6,612 nucleotides of DNA. Source: Roseibacillus sp. (GTDB lineage: Bacteria > Verrucomicrobiota > Verrucomicrobiae > Verrucomicrobiales > Akkermansiaceae). Under the pieces are notes generated by a model. That model saw only the letters and a list, made by a program, of their open reading frames with translations, had not been told where the DNA came from and made no database searches. Each line of letters begins with the position of its first letter. Position 1 is the first letter of the stretch. Location of the stretch: contig PBNG01000009.1 in the NCBI GenBank assembly GCA_002723015.1, forward strand, positions 17,729 through 24,340, written 5' to 3'. The translations under genes were made by a program, and so were the position numbers. Below are positions 1 to 5,633 of the stretch, piece after piece.

Positions 1-1888
1 CCGTGCCAGATGCACCACTGCGCTGGACGTTCCCCCGGAAGGTCGGCCAGTCTCCCTCCGTTGCGATGACTTCCTCGACCGGCTCCCCGAATACCGGCCC
101 CTCGGACAATCTTCCTTCCTCCGGGAGCTTCTCGGGGAGTTGGAAGGTCTTCGAGGCAGGAGCGAGGGCATTGAATCCATACAATTTCGCCTCGGGATAA
201 CAGGCGCAATTGTGGGGCGGCGCGTAGGTCAGTCCATTTGCGGGCATGATCCCGTAAAGACAACCGCCCCTCACCCAGTGATTGATATCCCAGTCCTCCT
301 TGTCAAAATCCACAAATTCAATTCCCGTACGGGAGGGAATGAGAAACCGCTCCGTCGCCTTGGCGATGTAGCACCGATGATGAAACCAGTAGGTCTTCAC
401 GTTGGGAGGGAATTGCTTTTTCACCTCTCCGGTCCGGGGATCCCTTCCGGTGTAAACCCCACTATGACCCCCGCTGGTCAGCGGTGCGGACCATACGAGT
501 CCCGCTACGACGAGCAGATCCTGGGGGGACTGGTAGCCAGAAGGATCGTGAGTAGCCTCCCAGAGCCTCTTCCCTGTCTTGAGGTCATAGCTCTGCATCC
601 TGTTGTCTCCACCCGCGTAGAGAACCACATCCTCGTAAATCACAAGTCGGGGAGCGAAGTTGAAAGGAATCAGGGTCCGTCGTCCCGCCTTTTCACTCCG
701 CCAGCGCTGCTCGCCGGTACCGCGATCGAGACAGGCGACATTTTCTCCATCATGATAGACGAGGACATCACCTGCCATGGACAAACTGAGGGGAGAGATC
801 TTGTCCTTCTTCTCCCACAGAAACTTTCCGCTTTCAGCTTCGTAGGCGCGGATACTCCGGGGTTTCGCATTCCATACGAACTCGCCTCGAACCCGGGCCT
901 GGTCGCCCGTGTTATGCTTTGGCACATAATCTTCCAACTCGGACTTCCCCTCCCTGACGAGGGCGAAAAGAAGCCCCTCATGATGAACGATTTCCTCCGC
1001 TCTTTCCGAGCCTTGGAAAATCCCCCGGGTTTCACCAGTCGCTGCGTCAATATGCTCCACCGGACCCGTGATACTCCTGGTCACGAACAGGCTGTCCCCG
1101 TCAACCACGAGCCGACGCGCCAGCTGACTCGGACCACTCTTCAGAGGCCACAGCTGGCTGTGCCACTTGGAGATCGGCCTCTTCCAGAGAACTGCCCCGT
1201 TGAACGCATCCCGCGCGATGAGCTGCCAGCTGGAAGGAAGCTGGATGGAGACCCTCGAACCCTCGTCCATGATGTAAAACATTCTCCCCCCCCCGGAGAC
1301 AAGGGCGCTCATAGAAGCCATCCGGTCGTGGTGACGCGACCAGCGTGGGCTCCCAACCCACTGGAGACGACGGGGCGGGCCCACCACGGTGTCCTGAGCC
1401 ACGGCATTACCCGAGGGGTTGTGAAAATAATGAGTCCAGTCGTCAATCTCCTCCGGCCGTGGCTTTACGAGCTTCTTCCAGGCTCCATCCCGGTGCACGA
1501 GGGCGATGCCCTCCGGGACCAACGCCCGCAACAACTCCTTCTCGCTGATCGCAGCCTCGCCCTCGACCACAATGAGATTAACGAAGTTTTCGATGTAGGG
1601 GAGCGACTTTCCATCAAAATGCTCAACGGAAACAGGTCCATACAATCCTCTGCCATGGAGCACTTCGCGCGCCTTTTGCACCGCTTGAGCATCAACGTTC
1701 AAGCCGTGAACCATGTAGCGCTCATTGAGTCGCATCGCGGCTATACCCTCTGGACTTGAAGACCCGACATGCACAATCAGCCCTCCTTTGACTCCTGATT
1801 GGCGAACTGCGTCCGCAGCGAGTTCTGCAACCGCCGGCAGGGAAAACAGGAAAAGCGACAGGGAGTGAAGGCAGGAAGAGAGTTTCAT
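1..1888 (-). CDS. Secreted methyltransferase-like/PQQ-type beta-propeller fusion protein (C-terminus beyond window)
   Basis: The frame is open for 629 codons from ATG 1888 to the left edge, so the C-terminus is missing. Residues 1-21 form a signal peptide (hydrophobic SLFLFSLPAVA), pointing to export. Residues 35-142 resemble a class I SAM methyltransferase fold: a strand and loop IVHVGSSSPE where motif I should be, HGLNVDAQAVQKAR like motif II, and LLRALVPEGIALV like the late strand. The loop lacks the usual GxGxG glycines. From about residue 150 (WTHYFHNPSGNAV) the protein becomes a PQQ/BamB-like propeller, with blade motifs such as DAFNGAVLWKR, DAATGETRG, YEAESGKFLWEK, LDRGTGEQRWR and YDLKTGKRLWE. 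A Cys pair (C561, C563) sits in PPHNCACYPE. The last visible stretch, DWPTFRGNVQRSG, usually opens a further propeller segment. An in-frame TGA lies 12 bases before the ATG and there is no Shine-Dalgarno sequence. The fusion is known to me from PVC bacteria; its function, and whether it binds PQQ, are unknown. Confidence 0.88.
   Translation of the reverse strand, partial: MKLSSCLHSLSLFLFSLPAVAELAADAVRQSGVKGGLIVHVGSSSPEGIAAMRLNERYMVHGLNVDAQAVQKAREVLHGRGLYGPVSVEHFDGKSLPYIENFVNLIVVEGEAAISEKELLRALVPEGIALVHRDGAWKKLVKPRPEEIDDWTHYFHNPSGNAVAQDTVVGPPRRLQWVGSPRWSRHHDRMASMSALVSGGGRMFYIMDEGSRVSIQLPSSWQLIARDAFNGAVLWKRPISKWHSQLWPLKSGPSQLARRLVVDGDSLFVTRSITGPVEHIDAATGETRGIFQGSERAEEIVHHEGLLFALVREGKSELEDYVPKHNTGDQARVRGEFVWNAKPRSIRAYEAESGKFLWEKKDKISPLSLSMAGDVLVYHDGENVACLDRGTGEQRWRSEKAGRRTLIPFNFAPRLVIYEDVVLYAGGDNRMQSYDLKTGKRLWEATHDPSGYQSPQDLLVVAGLVWSAPLTSGGHSGVYTGRDPRTGEVKKQFPPNVKTYWFHHRCYIAKATERFLIPSRTGIEFVDFDKEDWDINHWVRGGCLYGIMPANGLTYAPPHNCACYPEAKLYGFNALAPASKTFQLPEKLPEEGRLSEGPVFGEPVEEVIATEGDWPTFRGNVQRSGASGT
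1286..1294 (-). repeat. Nine-G homopolymer tract inside the propeller gene
   Basis: Nine consecutive C on the plus strand read as nine G on the coding strand and encode Gly199-Gly201 (VSGGGRMFYI). Nine is the in-frame length: the protein on both sides reads as one continuous family-like sequence. Such a tract is prone to slippage in replication and to sequencing error. Confidence 0.8.
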
Positions 1889-2017
1889 GGCTGGAGGGAG
1901 TCATCGGAGCCAAGCCACAGTGGGCTGCCCGAGCAATCTCCTCAACCCCTCATTCCCGGAAATGACAGTGCTGGGGACTTTTCATGCCCTTCCTCTCACG
2001 GTATCGTCCCTCCTTAG
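1889..2017. other. Divergent intergenic spacer between the propeller gene and the moaD-like gene
   Basis: This 129-bp gap must carry the leaders, and probably the promoters, for transcription in both directions. I see no convincing -35/-10 pair, operator palindrome or riboswitch-like fold. Neither flanking start has a recognisable Shine-Dalgarno sequence. On the minus strand an 11-codon ORF (1985 to 1950) follows a purine-rich AGGAAGGG, but nothing else supports its expression. Confidence 0.5.
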
Positions 2018-2293
2018 GTGAAAATCACGGTCCAACTTCTTGGCCAAGCCCGCCAACTCGCGCCATCCGACCGGATGGTCGTGGAAGTTGAGCATGGGGC
2101 CTCCGTGGACGAACTTGTCCCTCATCTTCTCGCCGAGGCCCCGGATAGTCTCGTTATGGTTCTCTCGAAGGAGAAGCAACTCCGCCGCTCCGTAATGGCG
2201 ATCCGGAATAATGAGACGATCGACCCGGCAGCCCGGGATCTCCTGAAAGACGGGGATGAGTTAAGCCTCCTTCCTCCCATGTCGGGCGGCTAA
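2018..2293 (+). CDS. MoaD/ThiS family ubiquitin-like sulfur carrier protein
   Basis: A 91-residue beta-grasp protein of normal MoaD length. It opens with the typical first strand (KITVQLLGQARQLA), has the ASVDELVPHLLAEAP helix, and ends DELSLLPPMSGG, matching the family's C-terminal LxPPVxGG tail. In this family an E1-like enzyme adenylates the final glycine, which is then converted to a thiocarboxylate that donates sulfur, classically to molybdopterin (MoaD) or thiazole (ThiS). The PPMSGG ending favours MoaD over ThiS. The start is GTG, placed directly after an in-frame TAG at 2015-2017, and a later start would remove the first strand. I see no clear Shine-Dalgarno sequence. The E1-like partner begins 10 bases downstream, so the two are almost certainly co-transcribed. 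Which pathway receives the sulfur cannot be told from this window. Confidence 0.9.
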   Translation: MKITVQLLGQARQLAPSDRMVVEVEHGASVDELVPHLLAEAPDSLVMVLSKEKQLRRSVMAIRNNETIDPAARDLLKDGDELSLLPPMSGG

Positions 2294-2303
2294 GAACTGA
2301 CTC

Positions 2304-3071
2304 ATGGACCTTACCAACGAAGAGCGCGCCATCTATGAGTGGCAGATCTGGGTCAAGGGCCTCGGAGAACCAGGGCAGGAGAAACTCAAGAATTCCACCG
2401 CTCTGGTCACCCGTGTTGGAGGACTAGGAGGCCCCCTGGCGCAATCTCTGACGGCCGCGGGAATCGGGAGACTGATCCTTGCTCATGGAGGAAATACGAA
2501 GGAGAGTGACCTGAACCGGCAGATTCTACAGACCTACGACCAACTGGGAAAATCCCGTATCGAATCTTGTCGCAGGCGACTTCTCGAACTGAATCCCCGG
2601 GTTGAGATTGAGACCCACCCGGGAAATATCAGTGAGGAGAATGTCTCACTCCTTGTAGCCGGGGCGGACATCGTCTTCGACTGTGCTCCTCTTTTCGAGG
2701 AACGCCTTCTGCTTAATCAAGAATGTGTAGAGCAGAAGAAACCGCTTGTGGATGCGGCGATGTTCGACCTTGAGGGCCAACTGACCACCATCATACCCGG
2801 GCGAACGCCGTGCCTCGCCTGCCTCTATCCTGAGATTCCTCCCGGATGGAAACGGGAATTTCCGGTGATTGGCGCAGTCTCGGCGACAATGGCCAACCTC
2901 GCCGCCCTTGAAGGGATCAAATTGATTGCTGGTTTCGGTGAACTCTTGACCGGCACCATGCTGCTATTTGACGGACGCACCATGGATTTTCGCAAAGTTG
3001 TCATCCAGCGCCGCCCGGGATGCTCGGTATGCGGCTCCTGCGAGGCGAATCCTGCCCCGCATCCGTCTTAG
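2304..3071 (+). CDS. HesA/MoeB/ThiF family E1-like adenylyltransferase
   Basis: A 255-residue single-domain E1-like enzyme, expected to adenylate the C-terminal Gly-Gly of the carrier encoded just upstream, in the cytoplasm. Recognisable elements in order: nucleotide loop RVGGLGG (37-43), SDLNRQ (68-73) with LGK (K83), FDCAPLFEERLLLN (125-138) with the conserved Asp126, zinc-site pairs CLAC (170-173) and CSVC (240-243), and the family strand TGTMLLFDGRTMDF. There is no rhodanese extension, as in bacterial MoeB and HesA. Departures from MoeB: the first glycine of GxGGxG is Arg37, the VDxD segment reads AHGG (60-63), the N-terminal RYxRQ reads IYEWQ, and no Cys stands before VIGAV (188-192). 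From memory, HesA-like members share part of this pattern, so I favour that branch over true MoeB or ThiF. An extra Cys246 follows the second zinc pair. The ATG has no evident Shine-Dalgarno sequence, suggesting coupling to the preceding gene. Confidence 0.9.
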   Translation: MDLTNEERAIYEWQIWVKGLGEPGQEKLKNSTALVTRVGGLGGPLAQSLTAAGIGRLILAHGGNTKESDLNRQILQTYDQLGKSRIESCRRRLLELNPRVEIETHPGNISEENVSLLVAGADIVFDCAPLFEERLLLNQECVEQKKPLVDAAMFDLEGQLTTIIPGRTPCLACLYPEIPPGWKREFPVIGAVSATMANLAALEGIKLIAGFGELLTGTMLLFDGRTMDFRKVVIQRRPGCSVCGSCEANPAPHPS

Positions 3072-3142
3072 CCGCCCTGTCCGAGTGCCTTCGCGATTTG
3101 TCCGGCAAAGCGAGCCGCGAGATCAGCAGGGGAACCCTCTTT
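3068..3142 (-). other. In-frame continuation of pyrF beyond its TGA (possible lost C-terminal helix)
   Basis: After the TGA at 3143-3145 the pyrF frame continues for 24 sense codons to TAA (3070-3068). The residues include GSPADLAARFAGQIAKALGQ, an amphipathic helix of the kind that closes the TIM barrel at the C-terminus of type 2 OMP decarboxylases. The TAA overlaps the TAG of the convergent E1-like gene (shared bases 3069-3070), a compact boundary that looks original. I therefore read this stretch as the former or true end of pyrF, cut off by a nonsense mutation, a sequence error or a readthrough codon. Confidence 0.6.
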
Positions 3143-3859
3143 TCAGTAGAGAACTCCGCGAGAAACATTGACCACGTTAGGAGCCGTTCTTCCCGAACCT
3201 TTGAGGGCAGATAGATCTCCTCCCTGCGCGCCGAGGCCGGGGATCAGCAGGGGAACATCCGGCAAGCCCGCAAGGACATCTTCCCCTGCGTTGGTCAATC
3301 CAACTACCAGACCCACATCAGTCTCCCGGCCCTCCTCCTTGGCCCGACTGGCGAATTGACCCACTATCTCAAAAATCCTGCCGCCCTCGCTCTTCTGGCG
3401 CTGTAAATCCGCACTCCCCGGATTAGAGGTGACCGCCAGAAGATAGATACCCTTCCCATCGTAATCAAGGAACGGCTCAATGGAGTCATACCCCATGAAG
3501 GGGTTGATCGTCACAGCATCCGCCCTGAACCCCTCAAAGCAGGCTTCCGCATAACGACGCTGTGTTTCTCCGATATCGCTCCGCTTGGCATCGAGAATTA
3601 CCGGGACGTTTTCGGGAATTCGATCAAGCACTCGCTTCAGCATCATCAAACCCTCCGGTCCCATGGCCTCAAAGTAGGCAATGTTGGGCTTATAGCAGGC
3701 GGTTCTCGGCAGGGTCTGATCGATCACGTGGTCCAGAAAGCGCTCGACCTCGAGAATATTATCTCCGTGCTTCTCGATCCTTGGGTCCAGGCCGACACAA
3801 AGATTGGAGCCCGTCTCCCCGGACCTGATAGCCAGCTGATCTGAATAGCCTGCACTCAT
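3143..3859 (-). CDS. pyrF: Orotidine 5'-phosphate decarboxylase, type 2 (C-terminus cut by an in-frame TGA)
   Basis: OMP decarboxylase converts orotidine monophosphate to UMP, the last step of de novo UMP synthesis, in the cytoplasm. The 238 residues carry the type 2 signatures: SNLCVGLDPR (18-27), CYKPNIAYFEAMG (55-67), the catalytic DAKRSDIGET (90-99, with the Lys and both Asp), TINPFMGYDS, AVTSNPGSADLQ, GLVVGLTNA, LLIPGLGAQGGDL and the phosphate-loop Arg in NVVNVSRGVLY. The start at 3859 is chosen because AAGGTGAG stands 7 bases upstream and the protein then begins as family members do (MSAGYSDQLAIRSGETG). The frame also permits ATG 3913, adding 18 basic, unfamily-like residues. The sequence stops directly after the last barrel strand, and the final helix lies beyond the TGA in the same frame. 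With it the protein would be about 263 residues, close to the usual length. It converges on the E1-like gene. Confidence 0.93.
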   Translation of the reverse strand: MSAGYSDQLAIRSGETGSNLCVGLDPRIEKHGDNILEVERFLDHVIDQTLPRTACYKPNIAYFEAMGPEGLMMLKRVLDRIPENVPVILDAKRSDIGETQRRYAEACFEGFRADAVTINPFMGYDSIEPFLDYDGKGIYLLAVTSNPGSADLQRQKSEGGRIFEIVGQFASRAKEEGRETDVGLVVGLTNAGEDVLAGLPDVPLLIPGLGAQGGDLSALKGSGRTAPNVVNVSRGVLY

Positions 3860-3866
3860 TACAGGG

Positions 3867-3874
3867 CTCACCTT
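3867..3874 (-). promoter_or_regulatory. Ribosome binding site deciding the pyrF start
   Basis: The coding strand reads AAGGTGAG, followed by 7 bases and then ATG at 3859. It fits the 3' end of 16S rRNA at normal spacing and favours this start over the in-frame ATG at 3913. Confidence 0.65.
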
Positions 3875-4006
3875 CACCCACACTCTTGGCGGACGAAAGC
3901 GTTTCCTCCTCAATTCTCAATCTCTCTGGCTCCTGGACTCATCAAAAGTCGCTCCAACGCTCTTTCTTCAGGGAAAACACCGGACAGACGCCGGAGCTTA
4001 TGATTC

Positions 4007-4011
4007 AAAGG
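4007..4011 (+). promoter_or_regulatory. Short-spaced ribosome binding site for the M20 hydrolase
   Basis: AAAGG lies 4 bases before the GTG at 4016, a little close but usable. An in-frame TGA at 4001-4003 excludes any start further upstream, so the site and the GTG support each other. Confidence 0.45.
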
Positions 4012-4015
4012 TCGT

Positions 4016-5152
4016 GTGGAATCTGTCACTGAACTCCTGCAAAGCCTGATCCGCATTCCATCTGTCAACCCCGACGGTGACCCCGGAACAGATCAATGCG
4101 GGGAGAAGGAGATCGCCGAATGGCTTGGGAACTTTCTCGGGGACCGGGGCTTCGCCATCACAGCTGAGGAGGTAGAGCCCGGACGACCAAACCTGATCGC
4201 CCGGAGTCCCGGACCTGGCTCGGACACGAGGCCTCGCATTCTTCTGGGACCTCACCTCGACACTGTAGGAGTGGGAGGTATGACCATCGACCCATTTGCT
4301 GGAGAAAGCCGCGATGGGAGAATCTGGGGGCGCGGAGCCTCTGACACCAAGGGCCCGATGGCCTCTATGATATGGGGGCTTCTCAGCAACCAAAACCGTC
4401 TCGCCGACCTCCCGGTAGCTGTGGACTTCGTCGCATTCATGAGTGAAGAATCTGATCAGTTTGGCTCCAAGCATTTCGCCGCAAATCACGCCGAGGAGTA
4501 CGAGTTTGCTATCGCGGGCGAACCCACTGGTCTTGACATCGTTCATGTCACCAAGGGCTCTCTCTGGGCAGTTCTCAAGGCCAACGGTGTTTCTGGCCAT
4601 TCCTCGCAACCGGAGGCAGGAGAAAACGCCATTCTCAAGATGGTTCATGCGATCTCTGTCCTCGACAGGGAATTGAAGCCACTCCTCGCAGAATTCACCC
4701 ATTCAGTCCTCGGACCAGCTACCTTGAACGTGGGTATCATCACGGGAGGAACCCGTGCGAACATCATTCCCGACCAGTCAACCGCCCATATCGACATCCG
4801 CTATCCCCCGTCACTGGCAGAAAAGGGACCGGCCACTGGAACGCTGAGGGAGTTCCTTTCCATTAGAAATCTTCCGGTAAGCATCTCCGTCTCGGCGGAT
4901 AATCCCCCGATGGAACTCTCTCCTGATAACGCGTGGCTCAGCCAGATCCGGGCCATTCATCCAGGGTCGAGTCTGGTAGGCGCGCCCTGGTTCTCAGATG
5001 CTGCTCACCTCAATGAGGGTGGTCTCCCAGCAATCTGCCTTGGACCTGGATCCATCAAGCAGGCTCATACGAAGGACGAATTCATCCGAATCGCGGACCT
5101 CGAATCCGGGGCGAGGTATTTCACTGACCTGGTTGCGGGGCTGGAAAGGTAA
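4016..5152 (+). CDS. M20 family zinc metallohydrolase (ArgE/DapE/CPG2-like deacylase or peptidase)
   Basis: A 378-residue cytoplasmic enzyme (no signal peptide) of the M20 clan, which hydrolyses N-acyl amino acids or small peptides with two zinc ions. The full metal set is visible: H80 and D82 in GPHLDTV, bridging D110 in GRGASDTKG, general base E144 and ligand E145 in MSEESDQFGS, E169 in AGEPTG, and H351 in QAHTKDEF. The dimerisation insert runs from about 181 to 290, with the conserved H195 in GVSGHSSQPEAGENAI and R248 in GGTRANIIPD, usually contacting substrate carboxylate across the dimer. It opens VTELLQSLIRIPSVNPDG as family members do, supporting the GTG start. The domains suit acetylornithine deacetylase or succinyl-diaminopimelate desuccinylase equally well, and no arginine or lysine pathway gene is nearby to decide, so I assign no symbol. 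It stands alone on its strand, divergent from pyrF and convergent with the lipoprotein gene. Confidence 0.92.
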   Translation: MESVTELLQSLIRIPSVNPDGDPGTDQCGEKEIAEWLGNFLGDRGFAITAEEVEPGRPNLIARSPGPGSDTRPRILLGPHLDTVGVGGMTIDPFAGESRDGRIWGRGASDTKGPMASMIWGLLSNQNRLADLPVAVDFVAFMSEESDQFGSKHFAANHAEEYEFAIAGEPTGLDIVHVTKGSLWAVLKANGVSGHSSQPEAGENAILKMVHAISVLDRELKPLLAEFTHSVLGPATLNVGIITGGTRANIIPDQSTAHIDIRYPPSLAEKGPATGTLREFLSIRNLPVSISVSADNPPMELSPDNAWLSQIRAIHPGSSLVGAPWFSDAAHLNEGGLPAICLGPGSIKQAHTKDEFIRIADLESGARYFTDLVAGLER

Positions 5153-5162
5153 ATCCACCCTT

Positions 5163-5633
5163 TTACTGCTGACTCGTAATCGCCACCAGCCTTTCAAGGT
5201 CCCTGATCGTAATATCGATAGCCGCGAAGCGTTGCCGCCGCAGGACCTCATCCCGTAACTGCGACGCAACCATGCGTGCCTCACGGGCCTTCGAGAGGCC
5301 TGCGAGGGCTTTCTCTCTTACGGTGGCGAAATCCCGCGCGTCGTTCGCTGCATTCATTTCCGCGTTCAGCCGTTGTAATTCGACAACGGTGTTCATGTAG
5401 GAGGTGTTCAGCTCCATCTCTGACGGCGCAGCAGGGACCGCCCTTGACACAGAGGGAACAGGCGAGAAGGGACGCTCCATTTTCCGGGGAGCACAGGACC
5501 CGCTGAGAAGAACCGCAATCATGCTACATGCTGCAGAGAGCCCTGACAGTTTGGAGCGCAGACAGCAGAGTATCGGAAAGCGACCTGCATGCGCAGCGGG
5601 AGTGTCCAATCTCAACTCACAGGATCTTCTCAT
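5163..5633 (-). CDS. Probable small lipoprotein with helical/coiled-coil C-terminus, function unknown
   Basis: I do not recognise a family for this 156-residue protein. Residues 29-47 (hydrophobic GLSAACSMIAVLLSGSC) resemble a lipoprotein signal ending at Cys47, although Ser rather than Leu stands at -3 and the leading region is unusually long. A Pro/Ser-rich linker follows (about 50-75), then a charged helical part (80-150) with coiled-coil-like spacing, including VELQRLNAEMNAANDARD and LRDEVLRRQ. The start is supported by GGAG 8 bases upstream and by a 4-base ATGA overlap with the beta-helix gene before it, indicating translational coupling. The N-terminus would then be anchored in a membrane with the helices outside the cytoplasm. 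Its stop lies 10 bases from that of the convergent M20 gene, leaving no room for a separate terminator. The lipoprotein reading is moderate; a non-lipidated signal anchor is the alternative. Confidence 0.75.
   Translation of the reverse strand: MRRSCELRLDTPAAHAGRFPILCCLRSKLSGLSAACSMIAVLLSGSCAPRKMERPFSPVPSVSRAVPAAPSEMELNTSYMNTVVELQRLNAEMNAANDARDFATVREKALAGLSKAREARMVASQLRDEVLRRQRFAAIDITIRDLERLVAITSQQ

Larger units (their letters stand above)
3860..4015. other. Divergent intergenic spacer between pyrF and the M20 hydrolase gene
   Basis: The 156-bp gap should hold promoters for both directions. I find no clear sigma-70-type hexamer pair, no strong hairpin and no PyrR- or riboswitch-like structure. 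The in-frame pyrF extension up to 3913 shows no family similarity and is treated as leader. Confidence 0.5.

Noticed and set aside
140..1759. A 539-codon plus-strand ORF opposite the propeller gene
   Set aside because: Its translation shows no domain or repeat pattern, while the minus strand reads continuously as a signal peptide plus propeller. It is an antisense shadow caused by codon bias.
2304..3071. Assigning the E1-like gene specifically as moeB or thiF
   Set aside because: Several diagnostic active-site residues differ and no pathway neighbour decides the matter, so only the family name is given.
3143..3145. Selenocysteine at the pyrF TGA
   Set aside because: OMP decarboxylases use no Cys or Sec at this position and I see no convincing bacterial SECIS hairpin immediately downstream. 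A nonsense mutation or sequence error is simpler.
3860..3913. An 18-codon N-terminal extension of pyrF from ATG 3913
   Set aside because: The residues are basic and unlike PyrF N-termini. A good ribosome binding site lies within this stretch, 7 bases before ATG 3859.
3998..4702. A 234-codon minus-strand ORF opposite the M20 gene
   Set aside because: The plus strand carries the complete M20 metal-site set in order. The antisense translation has no recognisable motif.
4016..5152. Assigning the M20 enzyme as argE or dapE
   Set aside because: The visible motifs are shared by both and by peptidases such as CPG2; no specificity residue or neighbour distinguishes them.
5139..5195. A possible bidirectional terminator between the M20 and lipoprotein genes
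   Set aside because: Only a 6-bp GGCTGG/CCAGCC pairing with a loop of about 40 bases is present, with no T-tract in a suitable place.
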